Below, piece after piece: positions 34,767 to 42,772 of a stretch of DNA of 64,000 nt. The translations under genes were made by a program, and so were the position numbers. How positions within the stretch are numbered: the stretch's first letter is position 1; each line of letters opens with the position of its first letter. Location: positions 1 through 64,000 of the forward strand of contig JAIQZQ010000097.1 of NCBI GenBank assembly GCA_021777105.1, read 5' to 3'. The DNA comes from Candidatus Anammoxibacter sp. (GTDB taxonomy: Bacteria; Planctomycetota; Brocadiia; Brocadiales; Anammoxibacteraceae). The notes beneath the pieces are model-generated. The model did no database searches. It had not been told where the DNA came from and saw nothing but the letters and a program-made list of their open reading frames with translations.

Positions 34767-37283
34767 CTAACTAAAATCAAATTCAAGCTGTTCATGTTCA
34801 GGCTCTTTTTTGGTCTTTTCATTATGTTTCTTAGGCGGCTTTGCCTTTTTTTTAGTTCTTCTACGCGGTTTTACTTCCCCGTCTTCAAAATCATCTAAAG
34901 ACTCATCATCGCCTCCAAATACAATTTTGTTTAACAAATCTTCATCAAGATCATCGTCCTCTTCGTAGCCTGCAATTTCCCTAAAATCCGGTACCGGGCC
35001 GTTAATCAGTGTTTCTATAAATTCGATTTCGCGGTGTATAACTTTGACAAGCTCGTGATCATTGAGCTCTTTTGCAAGGGCCTCAATCTTTCCAAGCTTT
35101 TTTATATCTTTATGTTTTGGCCTGTATTTATGAGTCCTTTTCTTTATCATAAACTCGGAAAAAAGGAAAAACGGATCATTTTTATTTAAAGCAAACATCT
35201 TTTTAGCAAAAACATTGAAAATGTTATAGTCGTTATTAAAAAGAGATGTCTGATTTAGCTCAAACACATACTTAGTTATCCCTATTGCCGTCTCCCGGGA
35301 GCATTTATCATGTTTATTTTTTGCGGCAGCGTATGACAACCTTGTAATCCTCTCTTTTTCTCTAAACAAATGTTCTGATTTGCCAATAAGATTAACATAC
35401 TCCAGAACCTTCAATAATTCCAACACGGCATATGCAGTGTTGTTTTTTGAAGACTCCTCCTCCAGCTCGCCTTCAAACTTCAAGACAATATCATGCGGAG
35501 CTTCATAAACCCTTAACATCAGCGTAGTAAAATAGAGCAGGGTGTAATAATGAACATCAAATGATTTCGCGGTTTGCCAGGCTTCGTTTGCGGCGGTTTC
35601 AGAGCCAAAAACAAATTCCATCGCCGCCCAGCGAGCGTATAAAAATGCGCGGCCAAAGTTGAAATGCGCTGATTTGTCATCGCCTAACTCCACTACCCTT
35701 TTCATTAAACTAGCGCCGGCTTTTACCTTTTTCTTTTTAAAGTTGTTCAAGGCGGCCTTTAACACAGCCCAAATTAATCTCTCTTTTGTTTCGCTATCAA
35801 GCGAGTCAAGCTCAAAAGCCTGTTCAAGATATTTTAAGCCCTTAACATAAACTTTGCGTTCAACACACGCTTTGCCGGCTTTAACAAGTATCTCCTTGTC
35901 TTCCGGAAAGCGCTTAATCATATTATCAAGCAGTTTGTTTGATTTGCTATTTTCCTTTTCCAGCTCATAAACATTTAAAAGTTTGAGATAAACATCCCTG
36001 TCTTCATCGTTGCAGGCAATGCTTTTCTCAAAATATTCGACGGCTTCTTCCGGGTCTTCCATGAAAGAGCCCCCGCCTTTTAGACCAAAGAGCTGAAAAA
36101 ATCCTGAGTCAGGAACCAGAACGGCAAAAACATCTCCTATAGCAGCGTAAATAATTGCCTTAAATTTGTTGTTTGCGCCATGAACAACCTCGTATTGATC
36201 AAGAAAATCTTCCCATAATTCAGAGATAAAATAGGAATCATCCTCTTTCTTATAAAAGTTTGCCGCGGCTTTAATAGACAGTAAATTTACCAGTTCGGAA
36301 TCATATCGACACGTTCTAAAATGCTGCAGCAATTTTTCATTGGCAGGGTGTGAAAGCTCGCTAGGCGCATTGTAGAAAAACATTGTCAGTGTTGCTTCAA
36401 AACCGCGCGCTTCGGATGGAAAGCCGGAATGTTTTTTACGAATAATATCAAACGAGTCGCGATAACGCCCCCGTCTCCATAAGTAATCAGCCCTTGGAAT
36501 GGTTTGCGCAAACTCAAGAAATGAAGCCAGCCGGACAGCCGCGGTTGAAACAAATTTCAAATCATTTTCATGAACTTCTTTTATCGTATTCTTGTCAATC
36601 AGCAATAAGAAAGCGCGCGATATTTTAAACGGAGCAGAGCCGCCTGGAATCATCCTGAAAGCCATGCCGGCCTTAACGTCGTCATTAACGTAAAAAGCGG
36701 CCATGCCTTTGACAAGTAGCTTCCAGTGTGAAAAAACAGAGTTCCGCTTTATAGCGCGAACATGCTCCAAAGCAGTGTCAAAGTCCGACGCGCTTACGCA
36801 TTCAATAGCGCGTTGCAACGCAATCAGCTCGCCGTTTAAATCAGGCCGCTTTTCAGCCAGCAGGGGAAGCTCCTTGAACGCAACAACCATCGCGTCCACC
36901 CCTTTAGAAACAGCCCCGGTTTCAAGATGCGTCCCGCCGGCAGCGAAATATTTTACATACTGCTCAACCGCTGACTCGCTATCCGCCCTTTTTAAACTAA
37001 TCTCGGTTTCAAGCTGGATATTGTCAGCGTTTTTATCAAGGGTTTTTATGTGGTCTATCACAACCTGAGCTTCGCCTGTTTGCCCGCTTTCCACCATCTG
37101 TTTAGCCAAGCCTTTATAACTCAATATTAGCTCGGGCATATATTTATCGCGGTCATGCTTGCAAAGTTCTTTAAAGCCGTCTCTGGCCTTTCGATAACGG
37201 TGGTTTTTAAGGTCGTCTCTGGCTTTTTGCTCTAATTGGGCGGGAGAAATGGATTTTTTATTCTTTTTTTTATTCTTTGCCAT
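34767..37283 (-). CDS. Large helical-repeat (TPR-like) protein leading the Hsp70 operon
   Basis: 838 residues. A Lys-rich start (MAKNKKKNKKS) leads to TPR-like helical pairs through most of the chain, for example AVEYFEKSIACNDEDRDVYL and EKENSKSNKLLDNMIKRFPE. The C-terminus is very acidic then very basic (RRRTKKKAKPPKKHNEKTKK), ending in EHEQLEFDF. No signal peptide or membrane span. Not assigned to a named family. As first gene of the operon with J, GrpE, Hsp70 and zinc-ribbon genes, it may be the client or a scaffold of this specialised chaperone set. Confidence 0.75.
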   Translation of the reverse strand: MAKNKKKNKKSISPAQLEQKARDDLKNHRYRKARDGFKELCKHDRDKYMPELILSYKGLAKQMVESGQTGEAQVVIDHIKTLDKNADNIQLETEISLKRADSESAVEQYVKYFAAGGTHLETGAVSKGVDAMVVAFKELPLLAEKRPDLNGELIALQRAIECVSASDFDTALEHVRAIKRNSVFSHWKLLVKGMAAFYVNDDVKAGMAFRMIPGGSAPFKISRAFLLLIDKNTIKEVHENDLKFVSTAAVRLASFLEFAQTIPRADYLWRRGRYRDSFDIIRKKHSGFPSEARGFEATLTMFFYNAPSELSHPANEKLLQHFRTCRYDSELVNLLSIKAAANFYKKEDDSYFISELWEDFLDQYEVVHGANNKFKAIIYAAIGDVFAVLVPDSGFFQLFGLKGGGSFMEDPEEAVEYFEKSIACNDEDRDVYLKLLNVYELEKENSKSNKLLDNMIKRFPEDKEILVKAGKACVERKVYVKGLKYLEQAFELDSLDSETKERLIWAVLKAALNNFKKKKVKAGASLMKRVVELGDDKSAHFNFGRAFLYARWAAMEFVFGSETAANEAWQTAKSFDVHYYTLLYFTTLMLRVYEAPHDIVLKFEGELEEESSKNNTAYAVLELLKVLEYVNLIGKSEHLFREKERITRLSYAAAKNKHDKCSRETAIGITKYVFELNQTSLFNNDYNIFNVFAKKMFALNKNDPFFLFSEFMIKKRTHKYRPKHKDIKKLGKIEALAKELNDHELVKVIHREIEFIETLINGPVPDFREIAGYEEDDDLDEDLLNKIVFGGDDESLDDFEDGEVKPRRRTKKKAKPPKKHNEKTKKEPEHEQLEFDFS

Positions 37284-37425
37284 TTAATTTATCTCTATAA
37301 AGCATTAAATTCAGGCAATATTGAACGGCGCATTAATGCTTTTGGCGGTTACGCTGTAAGCTTTTAAAGTTTAGGCAAAACAGATGTGAAAAACAGTTGG
37401 ATGTAAAACGGTTTTTATAAACCAT

Positions 37426-38547
37426 TTAATTCAAAATACGTTGATTTGTCTCTATATCTTCTATGTAGGCAACCTGGCCTCTGGTTACCAGAACGTCCGG
37501 CTCCATATTAACGCGCCTTATCCATGAGCTTTCCATAGGCGGTTTCCAGTAAAGCTTGTACATTCCAGGCGGAGCGTTGTTGAATATGTATGTTCCGTAT
37601 CTATCGGTTGTGGTCTCAAGCTTTCCGGCGCCGTCAGTGTCTTTATAATATACAATGCCGTCCTTTCTCAATTTTACCAACCTTACCTTGCATGAAGCCA
37701 GAGGCCTGCCCGTTTGCAAAAATCGGCCTTTTACGTTGCCCGCATTGCTATTGACGGATTGAGAAAAACCGCCGCTTTCACTCATTATATCATTTCCGCT
37801 ACTTCTGGACGGTTGCTCATAATTCGCGCTTCCGCCGCCTAATGTCCTGTCTAACAAATCACCGCCTGAACCGCCTCCGCCCGAGCCGCCCCTGCCGGAG
37901 CTTTGCGGGTTGCCTGAGCTGCGCTTGCCCTGTTTGATTTCAGAAAGCAACTCATTTTTTAGCGCGTCCCTGGAGCTGCTTCCGCCTCCGCCGCCCGAGC
38001 CGTACTCTCTTGAATCATACCCGCCGGAAGACCTTTGCGCCGACGAACCGCCCCTTGGGGAAGGGTTGTCAAGCTCCTCCAGCATTAACATATCAAGATC
38101 GCCGGAACTCTCCTCTTTAACCGGAGCCCTATCTAAAGACTCCCGTTGAGTTTGAACCGGGGCTCTATCATAATTTGTCTGTTGATAGTTCTGGCCGTCG
38201 TCAAACTCCATCTGCAACGATCTTACGGAACTCCTTGGAAACCGCACAACGATCTCCCGCTCTTTCATCTCAATTATCTTGCACCTGATCCTTGACTCGG
38301 AATTTATTGAAATAGCGTCCGCGTAACCGTCTGAGCCTTTATTAAATGATATTGTAACGGAATCAATAGCGCTCTTTGCAACCGAAGTCGCGATAAAATC
38401 CGCGCCCACATCAGCCTTTGCCACTGAAATGCCGTCCCTTGCGTTTTTAAAGTAAATAATATCGCCATGCAATTGCAAAGGAGCTAAGACATAAAAAAGA
38501 GCAATTGCGCAAACTGCAAAACCTGTAAATTTAATTTTAGAATTCAA
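37426..38547 (-). CDS. Secreted protein with C-terminal carboxypeptidase-regulatory-like domain
   Basis: 373 residues. Signal peptide (FAVCAIALFYVLAPLQLHG) followed by a ~100-residue beta domain that repeats ISV/SVTISFN strands and ends IEMKEREIVVRFP, reminiscent of small periplasmic beta domains. A long low-complexity region of Gly, Ser, Arg and Gln (GSGGGGSSSRDAL, GRGGSGGGGSGG) follows. The last ~95 residues (VKGRFLQTGRPLASCKVRLV, then TTDRYGTYIFNNAPPGMYKL) match a CarboxypepD_reg-type beta sandwich. Envelope location is likely; function unknown. Divergent from the preceding chaperone operon only by spacing; same strand. Confidence 0.7.
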   Translation of the reverse strand: MNSKIKFTGFAVCAIALFYVLAPLQLHGDIIYFKNARDGISVAKADVGADFIATSVAKSAIDSVTISFNKGSDGYADAISINSESRIRCKIIEMKEREIVVRFPRSSVRSLQMEFDDGQNYQQTNYDRAPVQTQRESLDRAPVKEESSGDLDMLMLEELDNPSPRGGSSAQRSSGGYDSREYGSGGGGGSSSRDALKNELLSEIKQGKRSSGNPQSSGRGGSGGGGSGGDLLDRTLGGGSANYEQPSRSSGNDIMSESGGFSQSVNSNAGNVKGRFLQTGRPLASCKVRLVKLRKDGIVYYKDTDGAGKLETTTDRYGTYIFNNAPPGMYKLYWKPPMESSWIRRVNMEPDVLVTRGQVAYIEDIETNQRILN

Positions 38548-39019
38548 CTTATCCCCGCCTGTTTTGTTTAAGGGCTCGGAAAGAACCCTAAATATATAAT
38601 TAATAGAATAAACTTGCAGAATTAAAGATTTTAATTATAGCAACTACATAACGCGTGTCAATCCGAAAAGGGGCTATTTGCTTAAATAATAGATTGTCCG
38701 GCCTGACCGGCAAGCTTTAGCAAACAATTCCGCAACGCGATGTTACTTCTTTGATTTTAACTATAAAAATTTATATAATACTCCCTTATATAAGCGCAAT
38801 GGAAAAAATGTTTAAGAATATTGCGCCAACCAGCTATACCGCCTCGTTCCCAAACCCCGGTTTGGGAACGAAAAAATTCCAGAAGCCCCTGCTTCGCGTT
38901 TGAGAACAAACATAGGGAGCTTTTACACCGAAACAAGGGCTTCTGGAATATCCAGTTCCATTGTAATAATTGAACTTTGAACGTTTAGTGTAATTTTTAT
39001 AATAAATAATAACCAAAAA
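38548..39019. other. Gene-free stretch with decayed repeat pieces
   Basis: GGGCTCGGAAAGAA at 38572-38585 equals one terminus of the palindromic element, without its partner. Further on, GTTCCCAAACC/GGTTTGGGAAC at ~38846-38870 forms a hairpin, and TTCCAGAAGCCC near 38876 is matched by GGGCTTCTGGAA near 38937, enclosing about 50 bases. No ORF is convincing here. Confidence 0.55.
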
Positions 39020-39062
39020 TCTTAGATTTTTACCGAAACTTTAGTTCACTTTTCCGGCTTGC
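39020..39062. repeat. Spacer repeat ACTTTAGTTCACTTTTCCGG upstream of accA
   Basis: Contains GATTTTTACCG followed by AAACTTTAGTTCACTTTT and CCGG. The same block lies, in opposite orientation, upstream of the rubredoxin gene (57.56-57.64 kb), where the ACTTTAG unit is repeated. It may be a mobile spacer repeat or a shared regulatory site. Confidence 0.5.
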
Positions 39063-39100
39063 CCGGATTAATTAATATTTAAACGGGAAAAACATACACA

Positions 39101-40066
39101 ATGACAACAAGCACATACGTAACCAACGAAAATACAATAAATGAGATTGACGACCGCATTCGGGCGTTAAAAAACGCTTCAAGCATAGACGGAATTGATA
39201 TCTCCAAAGAGATAACAGCCCTTGAGACCAAAAAAGAGACACTCTACGAAGAGATGTTTTCAAACCTTGAAGCGTATGATGTCGTTAAAATTGCAAGGCA
39301 TCCTCTAAGGCCGTCGTCCCTTGATTATATTGATCTGATTATCACCGATTTTACAGAATTGCACGGCGACAGGCGATTTGGCGACGACAAAGCCATAGTT
39401 TGCGGAGTCGGGTCTCTGGGCGAAAAGAAGGTTATGGTAATAGGCCAGTGGAAGGGAAAAACCACAAAGGAGAGGATATCCTGCAATTTCGGCATGCCCA
39501 ACCCTGAAGGGTACCGCAAAGCGTTGTTAAAGATGAAACTTGCCGAAAAGTTTAAACTTCCCATTATTACCTTAATAGACACCCCGGGCGCAAATCCTGA
39601 TATAGGCGCCGAAGAGCGCGGCCAGGCGCAGGCCATTGCCGAGAATATTTATGAAATGTCGTTGTTGCGAACCCCCATAATATCAGTGGTTGTGGGCGAA
39701 GGAGGCAGCGGCGGCGCGCTTGGAATAGGTGTGTGCGATAGATTTGCCATACTTCAATACGCCTATTTTTCAGTAATTTCCCCTGAAGGATGCGCCGCGA
39801 TCCTGTGGAAACATAGCCGTTGCGCGCCTGAAGCCGCAAACGCCCTGCATTTAACATCGGACAGACTCCAAAAACTCGGCATTGTTGACGAAATAATACC
39901 CGAACCCCTGGGCGCGGCAAACCGCAACCCAAAGGAGATGGCGCGCACATTAAAAGAAACCCTTGTGCGCAACCTCGACGAACTTGAACAAACACCTATG
40001 GACACACTGCTTGACAACCGCTACAAAAAATACAGAAAAATCGGCGCATTCGTTGAAAACGCCTAG
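39101..40066 (+). CDS. accA: Acetyl-CoA carboxylase carboxyltransferase subunit alpha
   Basis: 321 residues, normal length. It is the alpha half of the carboxyltransferase that makes malonyl-CoA for fatty acid synthesis. Seen: IARHPLRPSSLDYIDLIITD, FTELHGDRRFGDDKAIVCG, GMPNPEGYRKALLKM, IITLIDTPGANPDIGAEERG, VGEGGSGGALGIGVCDR and SPEGCAAILWK, the crotonase-like CoA/carboxybiotin-binding blocks in order. No accD, accB or accC is in the window. It stands alone, followed by the repeat-rich accessory zone. Confidence 0.97.
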   Translation: MTTSTYVTNENTINEIDDRIRALKNASSIDGIDISKEITALETKKETLYEEMFSNLEAYDVVKIARHPLRPSSLDYIDLIITDFTELHGDRRFGDDKAIVCGVGSLGEKKVMVIGQWKGKTTKERISCNFGMPNPEGYRKALLKMKLAEKFKLPIITLIDTPGANPDIGAEERGQAQAIAENIYEMSLLRTPIISVVVGEGGSGGALGIGVCDRFAILQYAYFSVISPEGCAAILWKHSRCAPEAANALHLTSDRLQKLGIVDEIIPEPLGAANRNPKEMARTLKETLVRNLDELEQTPMDTLLDNRYKKYRKIGAFVENA

Positions 40067-40083
40067 CAGTTGACGGGTGGTAA

Positions 40084-40116
40084 TCGGTCATTGGTCATTG
40101 GTCATTAGTAATTGGC
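40084..40116. repeat. Triple CATTGGT repeat after accA
   Basis: GGTCATTGGTCATTGGTCAT, then TAGTAATTGG. It is the same motif as in the cheA-cheW and REC-PP2C junctions, here next to the composite repeat A. Confidence 0.55.
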
Positions 40117-40118
40117 GC

Positions 40119-40430
40119 CCCGGTTGGTTCAAGTCTCCTGACTTGAACCACATCTGACATTAACTTTACTCCGTAAAGAATAAATTAAAAAAAACACCCG
40201 CATTTAACGCGCCTCAAACCATAAACCAATGGAATGTCATTTCCATTGCTCCTTTATTATAAAAATAGTGGCACAGGCATCCTTGCCTGTGTTTCAATTT
40301 ATCACAGGCAGGATGCCGGCGCCACTTACAATCACACTTTAGGTGATTGGCTCCTGGTTCTAAAGCAGGCGTTTTGGAGCGAGGAAGAATAACCAATGGT
40401 ATTATTGGCCAATACAAAGTATTGGCTAAG
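40119..40430. repeat. ~312 bp composite repeat A, copy 1
   Basis: Begins with a GGTTCAAGTC/GACTTGAACC hairpin, passes through ATTTAACGCGCCTCAAACCA, then a GTGGCAC...GTGCCAC-type hairpin at 40268-40326 (here with GCGCCAC on the right), and ends near a CAATAC/GTATTGG hairpin. About 270 bases up to the antitoxin gene show nothing further. Confidence 0.85.
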
Positions 40431-40698
40431 GGTATAACGGTTCTTCCGCATTCCTTATCTAACGGCTTGAATGGCAATTGGAGTAATGATGTAATTGGGT
40501 TCATTATGAGTTATTTAGAGACACCTCCTTCGTCAATTTTGGTTTGACTATACGTTATAACGGAGTTATTATTCAATTATTAACGTTTCTTAAACAATGC
40601 ATGGACTTGGGATTCACAACCGGGAAATAGCCGGCGCATTTTGTTTTTATTGGAGCGAAGCGCGCAAATTAATTTTTTAATGAATAGGAGAATGACCT

Positions 40699-40941
40699 AT
40701 GAGTGTTATTCAATTGGAAATTGATGATATGTTAATACGGAAAGTCGGCGAAAAAGCGGTTAAGTCATATATAGAACAGCAAATGTCGTTATTGCAAATA
40801 CAATATTTAGGCGATAAGATCAAAACAGAGATTCAACATTCCGGAATAGATAATCAACAGGAAATCAAGGAAGCCCGTCAGGAAGCATGGCAAGAGTATA
40901 AAGAAAAACATTTGCAGGATTTAGGGGCTGCGCAAAAATAA
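40699..40941 (+). CDS. Putative antitoxin of the PIN module, C-terminus taken from a repeat
   Basis: 80 residues, helical and charged, starting MSVIQLEIDDMLIRKVGEKA. It is preceded by TAGGAGAATGACCT, a good SD. No family recognised with certainty; position before a PIN-domain gene and the small size suggest an antitoxin. The last six codons (GGG GCT GCG CAA AAA TAA) lie inside palindromic element copy 3, so the element supplied Gly-Ala-Ala-Gln-Lys and the stop. The ancestral C-terminus was probably different. Confidence 0.65.
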   Translation: MSVIQLEIDDMLIRKVGEKAVKSYIEQQMSLLQIQYLGDKIKTEIQHSGIDNQQEIKEARQEAWQEYKEKHLQDLGAAQK

Positions 40942-41101
40942 CTTGGCCTAGATGCGTTTAGATTTGGGTTAAATTTGGACAATCTGATTGAGCCGAACCG
41001 GATGCGCAGCCTAAGCTGCGTTGAGGATTCGGCGATTGAAGATAGTTCAAAGTTAGCCTGAAGATGAGCGTGGCTAGACCAAGTTATTTTTGCGCAGCCC
41101 C
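40924..41101. repeat. 178 bp palindromic element, copy 3 (GGGGCTGCGC subfamily), between antitoxin and toxin
   Basis: Ends GGGGCTGCGCAAAAATAACT and its complement; TTA flanks both sides. The arms differ from copies 1 and 2 (GCTGCGCAAA instead of GCTCGGAAAG) but remain complementary, as does the inner GCGCAGC/GCTGCG stem. It starts exactly at the antitoxin's sixth-last codon and ends five bases before the toxin ATG. Confidence 0.9.
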
Positions 41102-41106
41102 TTAGC

Positions 41107-41559
41107 ATGAAACACGGATATGTCATTGATTCCAATGTGTTATTCAGCGCTTTTATAAGCGGAAAAAATGTATATCGTTTGCTGTTTTCAGAATACACAA
41201 TCTACCTTCCGGACTTTGCCTTTTTAGAACTTGAAAAATATAAACAAAGAATTTTAAAAAAGACAAAACTTAACGAGCATGAGTTTCAGGAATTTGCGCT
41301 CAAACTATTAAGCAATGTCACTGTTATTCCCAGTATGCTCATTTCACAGTCAGTGCTCAAGCGCGCATATCAATTATGCCGGGACATTGACGAGAAGGAT
41401 ACCGTGTTCATTGCCGCCGCTATTGAATTTGACTTGACTCTCATTACCAATGATAAGGCTCTATATTTTAGTCTTCAAAAATTAAATTTTACAAAGATTG
41501 CATTGTTGAGCGACATTATAGGCAACCTTGCAGCAGCCAACAAGCCAAAGCTCCCATAA
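41107..41559 (+). CDS. PIN-domain ribonuclease toxin (VapC-like)
   Basis: 150 residues. The acidic residues of the PIN nuclease site are in place: Asp8 (YVIDSN), Glu41/43 (FLELEKY), Asp98 (DIDEKDT) and Asp116 (ITNDKAL). PIN toxins cleave RNA; similar PIN_3-type proteins pair with small antitoxins. The probable antitoxin gene lies upstream, separated by a palindromic element that brings its own end to within five bases of this ATG, so no native SD remains. Confidence 0.82.
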   Translation: MKHGYVIDSNVLFSAFISGKNVYRLLFSEYTIYLPDFAFLELEKYKQRILKKTKLNEHEFQEFALKLLSNVTVIPSMLISQSVLKRAYQLCRDIDEKDTVFIAAAIEFDLTLITNDKALYFSLQKLNFTKIALLSDIIGNLAAANKPKLP

Positions 41560-41566
41560 CTGCAAA

Positions 41567-41945
41567 CCCGGTTGGTTCAAGTCTCCCGACTTGAACCACA
41601 TTTGACATTAACTTTACTCCGTAAAGAATAAATTAAATCATACCACTTGCATTTAACGCGCCTCAAACCATAAACCAATGGCATACCATTTCCATTGCTC
41701 CTTTATAAATAGTGGCACAGGCTCTTTGCCTGTGTTTCAATTGATCACAGGCAGGATGCCTGTGCCACTTTACAATCACACTTTGGATGGTTGGCTTCTG
41801 ATTCTCAAGCAGGTGTTTTTGAAGCGATAAAGCATAACTAATGGAATATTATTGATCAATACATAAGTATTGGCAATGCCAGGTGTGGTTCAAGTCAGAA
41901 GACATTGAACCAACTTTGCGAAATAATGAGACATTGAACCAACGT
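41567..41945. repeat. Composite repeat A, copy 2
   Basis: Same order as copy 1: GGTTCAAGTC hairpin, the CTTTACTCCGTAAAG hairpin, the GTGGCAC hairpin (41712-41768) with GTTTCAATTGATC loop, and the CAATACATAAGTATTG hairpin. It runs on to GGTTCAAGTC...GACATTGAACC. Together with copies 1 and 3 it brackets the PIN module and the RadC/DUF1016 pair. Confidence 0.85.
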
Positions 41946-42055
41946 TTGTGAACCTACATTGCTATACGGAATTCAATTGACGGGTAAAAGATTAAAAGCA
42001 ATAATAAACGCTTTATTATATATTTACCAACCGCAATATTAATAAAGAACAGGTC

Positions 42056-42772
42056 ATGAAAGTCAAACTCACAAAAGAGCAAAAAATACAGGTGAATGAT
42101 TCAAAAGATGTTTACGGTATTATGAAGAAGATATTGACGCGGGAGAATAAGTACGGCCAACGAAAGGAGCATTTCTGGGTGGTTGGGCTTGATATTGACA
42201 ACAGGATTATCTTTATAGAGCTTATAAGCCTTGGCAATTTTACCGCGGCTACGGTTGACCCTAATGACGTTTTTTGGCTTGCGACGAATAAACACACTGC
42301 AGGGGTAATACTTGTGCATAACCATTCGGGGGAGAGTCTGGAGCCGTCTGAAAGCGATATTGAGATAACCGACAGGCTGATACAGGCTGCATTAATCCTG
42401 AGAACACAGGTGCTTGATCATTTGATAATATCTCCTGCTGATTTTTATAGCTTTGTTGTTACCGGCCTTTTTGAAGTTATAAAGCGTAGCGACAGATTTA
42501 AACCAAGGTACACTGAAATTGACCGGTTACGCAAGGAGTATATGGAAAAAGGCATTGATATCGGCATTAAAGACGGGGTTAGAGAGGGTGTAAAAGTTGG
42601 CAAAGAGCAAGGGATTGAGATTGGGGTTGAAAAGGGCAAAAAAGAAGAAAAAATTGAAATAGCAAAGAAAATGCTGCTAAAAGGGGGAACAAAGGATGAT
42701 ATAGCGGCTCTTACCGGTTTATCAAAAGCCGAAATCACGAAGTTATCAAAATCAAAGAAAAAAAACGGCTAA
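42056..42772 (+). CDS. RadC-like JAMM-domain protein with transposase-type C-terminal tail
   Basis: 238 residues. Residues ~15-150 match the RadC JAB/MPN domain: Glu38 (RKEHFWVVGLD), VHNHSGES with His88 and His90, and SESD with Asp101, a complete E-H-H-D metal site (RadC usually has HNHPSG; the Pro is missing). The tail (~165-238) is a run of xGIxxGVxxG repeats followed by AKKMLLKGGTKDDIAALTGL and a short helix. This tail type is typical of Rpn/PD-(D/E)XK transposase-like proteins and also ends the protein at 52.9 kb. The helix-hairpin-helix part of RadC is absent. It abuts the next gene without a gap. Confidence 0.82.
   Translation: MKVKLTKEQKIQVNDSKDVYGIMKKILTRENKYGQRKEHFWVVGLDIDNRIIFIELISLGNFTAATVDPNDVFWLATNKHTAGVILVHNHSGESLEPSESDIEITDRLIQAALILRTQVLDHLIISPADFYSFVVTGLFEVIKRSDRFKPRYTEIDRLRKEYMEKGIDIGIKDGVREGVKVGKEQGIEIGVEKGKKEEKIEIAKKMLLKGGTKDDIAALTGLSKAEITKLSKSKKKNG

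Noticed and set aside
39567..39995. Long minus-strand ORF inside accA, and other antisense ORFs inside cheA, mcp, hsp70 and tkt
   Set aside because: They are shadows of well-supported genes on the other strand and show no recognisable domain or SD.
40119..40146. GGTTCAAGTC motif resembling a tRNA T-arm
   Set aside because: It is one arm of a perfect hairpin in composite repeat A; no acceptor, D or anticodon stem can be built around it.
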